Source: Anas platyrhynchos (Eukaryota > Chordata > Aves > Anseriformes > Anatidae). Taken from it: DNA of 64,000 bases. The position numbers were made by a program, and so were the translations under genes. Shown piece by piece: positions 60,238 through 64,000 of this stretch (positions within the stretch are counted from its first letter, which is position 1; every line of letters begins with the position of its first letter). The stretch covers positions 201,446,501 through 201,510,500 of the forward strand of contig NC_092587.1 of the NCBI RefSeq assembly GCF_047663525.1. Direction: 5' to 3'. Under the pieces are notes generated by a model that was not told the DNA's origin, searched no databases, and saw only the letters and a list, made by a program, of their open reading frames with translations.

Positions 60238-60372
60238 TGATCTCCCTGTCCTCATCTCAACCCTTGAGCCCTTTTCCATCATGTTTTCTCCCACTCTTCC
60301 TTTGAGGAGGGGGAGTGGGAGAGTGGATGGGTGGAGTTTAGCTGCCCAGCTGGGTTGAAACCACCACAGTTT
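60238..60372 (+). mobile_element. Possible ERV LTR 3'-end fragment
   Basis: Directly after the CR1, sequence such as ctcatctcaacccttgagcc, then ggagtgggagagtggatggg, then tttagctgcccagctgggtt and aaaccacca resembles the 3' end of a common avian ERV LTR. Noncoding, with no retroviral genes nearby. Identified from memory of the family, so tentative. Confidence 0.45.
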
Positions 60373-63300
60373 ATCTGCCAAATAGGACTGTGCATTAAGA
60401 AAGCCATCAGCCTGGGCTTCCAGGATTTGGAAAAACATATTGAGATACAGGGCCAATCCTGAGATGTGCTGAGCTCATTTTCTGGTAAGATCAAAGGCTC
60501 TGATGGTACCCATCAGCTGTTGGATGGAAGTCTAGGAAAACACTGAAAAATACAAATCCTTCTTCCTTTGAGGTACACAACCTCCAATCCAGCTCACTAA
60601 GGGGATGGTGCATTAGCAACCTGAAAAGTAATGCTTCCTACCCAGTGCTGGAGAAAGGGCACAAGGCTGAAGGATGGGTAGGAGGTGTTACAAGTCTCTA
60701 GACATTTACTTCAGCGACGTACAGCACTTTCCATCAGAGGAGGTTATTGTCCATGTGTTCCCAAGTTTCCTTCAGAAAAGCAGCACTTGTGGTTCTGGGG
60801 AGCTTTATAATTTACAATCTGTACTATCAGAGTGCCTCTAAAATGGTTGTGGTTCGTATTTGTGTACCAGAAAAGTCACAGTCCAAGTTCAGAATTGCTT
60901 TCAGTTTGCAGCCAAATTGCGGATCTCTCCCTTGAAGTGACTTTTTTTTTTTTTTTTCTTCTTAATTTATTGTACTTCAGCCAATCCTGCCAAGCAATCC
61001 CTCAGAGGGCTCACTGTAGTTTAGCCCTGTTTTAAACTCCTTTTAAATGCCGGGTCTGTATTTCAAATACAACTGTTATTATTTAAGCATTCACGTACAT
61101 CAGTCCACTGGAAGAGATGGACAGGCCCAACCAGCCAGCATTTATAAGCTTCCTGAGGAAGAAGTGATGATTTTCCTCCCCATCTGACAAATCCCTGTCA
61201 TGTCAGAGATGTTGTAATTGATCTTCGTCATTAAATTCAATAATGTCCAAATTTACAGATCTACCTTGTTTCAGGCTAATGTAGATAAATGAGGTTCACG
61301 GTAAAATATTGACTTTTACTTGGCACCTATGCACCTCAGCACTTTATGCGTTTGATTAACATACAAGCAAGGCAGTAAAATCAAATAAATGAATGCAAGG
61401 AGTAATGTTTTATTCTCCTTAAATGATATATGAGACTCGGCTATTTATAGCAAGGGGTTGGGAGAGAAATGTAAAGCTAAGCCAATTCTAGGAATGCTGA
61501 TACAGGAGATTCAGTGAAAAATTGATATTCTTATGAAGAAACTTCTGTAGGGCAAGTCAGAACACCATGTAGCGGCGTAAAGCTCATTTGTGCCTTGATC
61601 ATGGTCTCTACCTAATGCGGTCAAACATTACATAAGCAGCGTTTTGGAGAAATAAGGCACATGTTTTTAATGCTTAGCTACCGGAATACCTTGCTAGGGG
61701 CTGTATTAGGTCATTTGTATGTCTTTAAAGCACGATTTTATTTCTCTCTGCAGGCAGTTACAGCTCAGCCATGAATACTACACTTAATAGAGGAAACTTC
61801 TACAGGAGATGATCATTATGCAGGACCCCAGGCCGGATGATCACGCTGATCCCTGCATGGACGTGACACATTCAAATCAGAGAAGGTTTGTGCAAATGCT
61901 GTGATGGGGCCGAGCTATTAAGAATGGACAGAACTGAATTAAGGAAAGATCCCCTTGGAAACGTGATTCCTTTGAAAGAGTCCATTGCAGGGAGAACTGC
62001 TCAGATCTCGCTGGTTTATGGCCGGGGGAGTTTTCTAAGTACGTCACTTAATCACAGGAAAAATACTGACTCATTTCACACTTATTCTCTCACTATTTTG
62101 ACCCACGCAAAATGCAAACAGGCAAATTCTTAAGTGCTGCAAGTTGTTAAAGCTCTAGTGGCTTCAAAGGAAAAACTTTAAGAAATTAGCATAATGCTGT
62201 GTCCCTGAGAAGAGTGTGTGTGAATTGTTTTTCTCCACAAATAATGAGGACAGGTACAAAAATATGAAAAACATGACCGGTGCAATCACAGACCATTTGT
62301 TTCCCATACCAGTGGAATCGCTGTGTAAAGAGCTGTAATACAGCCATCAGAAAATCCCATTCAGCTTTCATTAGAAGTGGGAAAGTTTTTTCAGTGCACA
62401 AATCTGATGGGAAATGACCGAGTGGGGTACCTCAGCAGAACAGCTCTCCTAAAGAATTAATCCTGGAGTAGGTCAGTGTGGGGATACTCCTGTTTCAGAG
62501 TGAAATTACTTTGGTTCAGAGACTTAGTTCGCTTGCAGAACAGACTGTTTTCAGGAACAGAGACTCTTATTTTAGAATAGGAAGTTTGCAAGGGAAGATC
62601 GTGTAGAAGAGCAATCATCCACCTGGGTATTTTGGGTGGCCTGTATTTACAGAGGGTCAGCAAATGCTGCAACAAAATGCAGTAGTGGCACTGCTTCTTC
62701 CCACCTCCTTAGTCATGTACCTGCCTGGGTCCTGTACTCCAGAGTAGCTGTCCTGGACATTTTTTTTTCATAAAGCAAAGCTTTAAAGTGTTAAAATCCC
62801 TCTAAGACAACAGACTGCAGAGGGAGAGGGGGAAAAAAAAAGTATTTGAAAGGACTGGATCTCCTTCAACACTCACTCTGTAGATGGGTATCTCTGTAAT
62901 GTGTCTCCAAAAGAGGTTTCTTTCTGTCATGCTGTTTCTTCTTCAGAATTTTCTGCCTGTTGGATTCCCCAGCAATTTCAAATGAGAAGAGACTTTGCTT
63001 CAATAGGAAAGCCCAGGAGTCTGTAGCATTTTCTCTTCTGAAGTTAGTAATGGGATAACATCACGTAAGTGAGTCCTGGGAGGGCTGAGTTCATTGCCAG
63101 GTCCGTGAGAGATGTTTGTGAATCCTGGGGCAACTGCATGGGGTGGGATCCATCAGCACTATCAAATGTAGACATCTACTGAGTCATTTGAGAGTAAATG
63201 GATGAAAATAGTTGCTTTAATCTGAGCTATTCTAGATATTTGCTATACACCACAAAGATAAAGTGCCTGTTTGCTTCTGCCTCTCACAAAGGGGATGTGG

Positions 63301-64000
63301 GATGACTAGCTGCAGTATAAACATCTAAACAGTAGACTTCTACGGGTAAGTGAATTCGACTGAAACCCTGGTATCATTTAATGCCTTTTATAAACGGAAC
63401 CAATACATTTTGAGGGGAATAAAAGGGTATGAACATGGATCACATTTTCTCCTAAACAAACGGATTTCAGATGATGAGATCTGAAGGCTCTGTGAAGAAT
63501 TATCTCCTCTTCTATCACAAGAAAATACTTAACAAGTCTTGAGAACTTTTAAAAACTTACCTGTGGGGATAAAAAAAGAAAGAGAGTCTGACTACTTCAC
63601 AGCTTCTTTGTTTCAAGGTCATCATGAATTAATTTTGGAGAACCATGGACTCAGTTGTCTATGTCCAATAAATTATGGCAGGTAATTAAGCTACTCATTT
63701 TAACTTCACTCCTTCACTCCAGTGTCCTTGTGGATCTGATATATTGGGTGTTTTCTTTGCAGTAGAAAACTTGGATAAGTAGTTTCCCATTATTTTGATA
63801 AGGGTGATGGTAGAATGGTGTCCCATGATTTTTTTTTTTATTTTTTTTTGTGTGTGTGTGTGTGAAAAGTTATTGATTTGTTCACTGAGCAGAAATGTTT
63901 CTTTTTCTTTACTTGGGAAAATTGCTCCTCTTCTATCCAGCTTTTGATTCACTGGATCTATGGAATAGTGTGAATAAGCATATAGTTATAACTAGTTTTA
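60373..64000. other. Gene-free stretch to the window end
   Basis: No exon with splice support and no recognised repeat except T-rich runs near 60944-60960 and a T/GT simple repeat at 63829-63864. Probably intergenic or intronic DNA of a gene outside the window. Confidence 0.4.
63829..63864. repeat. T run plus GT microsatellite
   Basis: T-rich run directly followed by TGTGTGTGTGTGTGTG. Simple sequence. Confidence 0.85.

Overview
This is vertebrate, almost certainly bird, nuclear DNA. Genes are split into short exons with GT-AG introns. Interspersed repeats are dominated by CR1 retrotransposon fragments with the typical avian 3' end (a conserved tail closing in ATTCTGTG repeats). Three protein-coding genes can be read exon by exon with matching splice phases. 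The species cannot be named from what I can see.

Layout. 1-7.8 kb: no recognisable gene. 7.8-9.8 kb: a nest of three CR1 copies. About 12.4-13.0 kb: a CpG-rich promoter followed by EED on the + strand (12 coding exons, 12608-28654, 444 residues), the WD40 core subunit of Polycomb repressive complex 2. Its fourth intron has textbook U12-type (minor spliceosome) signals. 33.6-39.2 kb: a minus-strand CCDC81-family gene. Five exons (39194 down to 36851) encode two HU-type domains in unbroken frame. Further 3' exons are probable but their order is unresolved. 40.5-48.6 kb: HIKESHI on the minus strand (5 coding exons, 197 residues), the nuclear import carrier for HSP70, with its own CpG island and two opposed ZNF143-type promoter motifs. 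53.5-54.6 kb: a third CpG island with the same kind of opposed motif pair but no recognised gene; a small two-exon transcript is possible. 54.6-64 kb: intergenic sequence with a long antisense CR1 (59.2-60.2 kb) and a piece resembling an ERV LTR 3' end.

The genes do not form a pathway. EED and HIKESHI are conserved housekeeping genes. The CCDC81-family gene between them is the unusual one: this HU-domain family is reported to have expanded massively in birds, with a suggested role in recognising non-self molecules. As I recall the mammalian map, EED, HIKESHI and CCDC81 all point the same way; here the CCDC81-like/HIKESHI block is inverted relative to EED. Other unexplained structures are a 28-bp inverted repeat at 11.0 kb, an 18-bp hairpin at 34.0 kb, and three copies of a 12-mer in the EED promoter.
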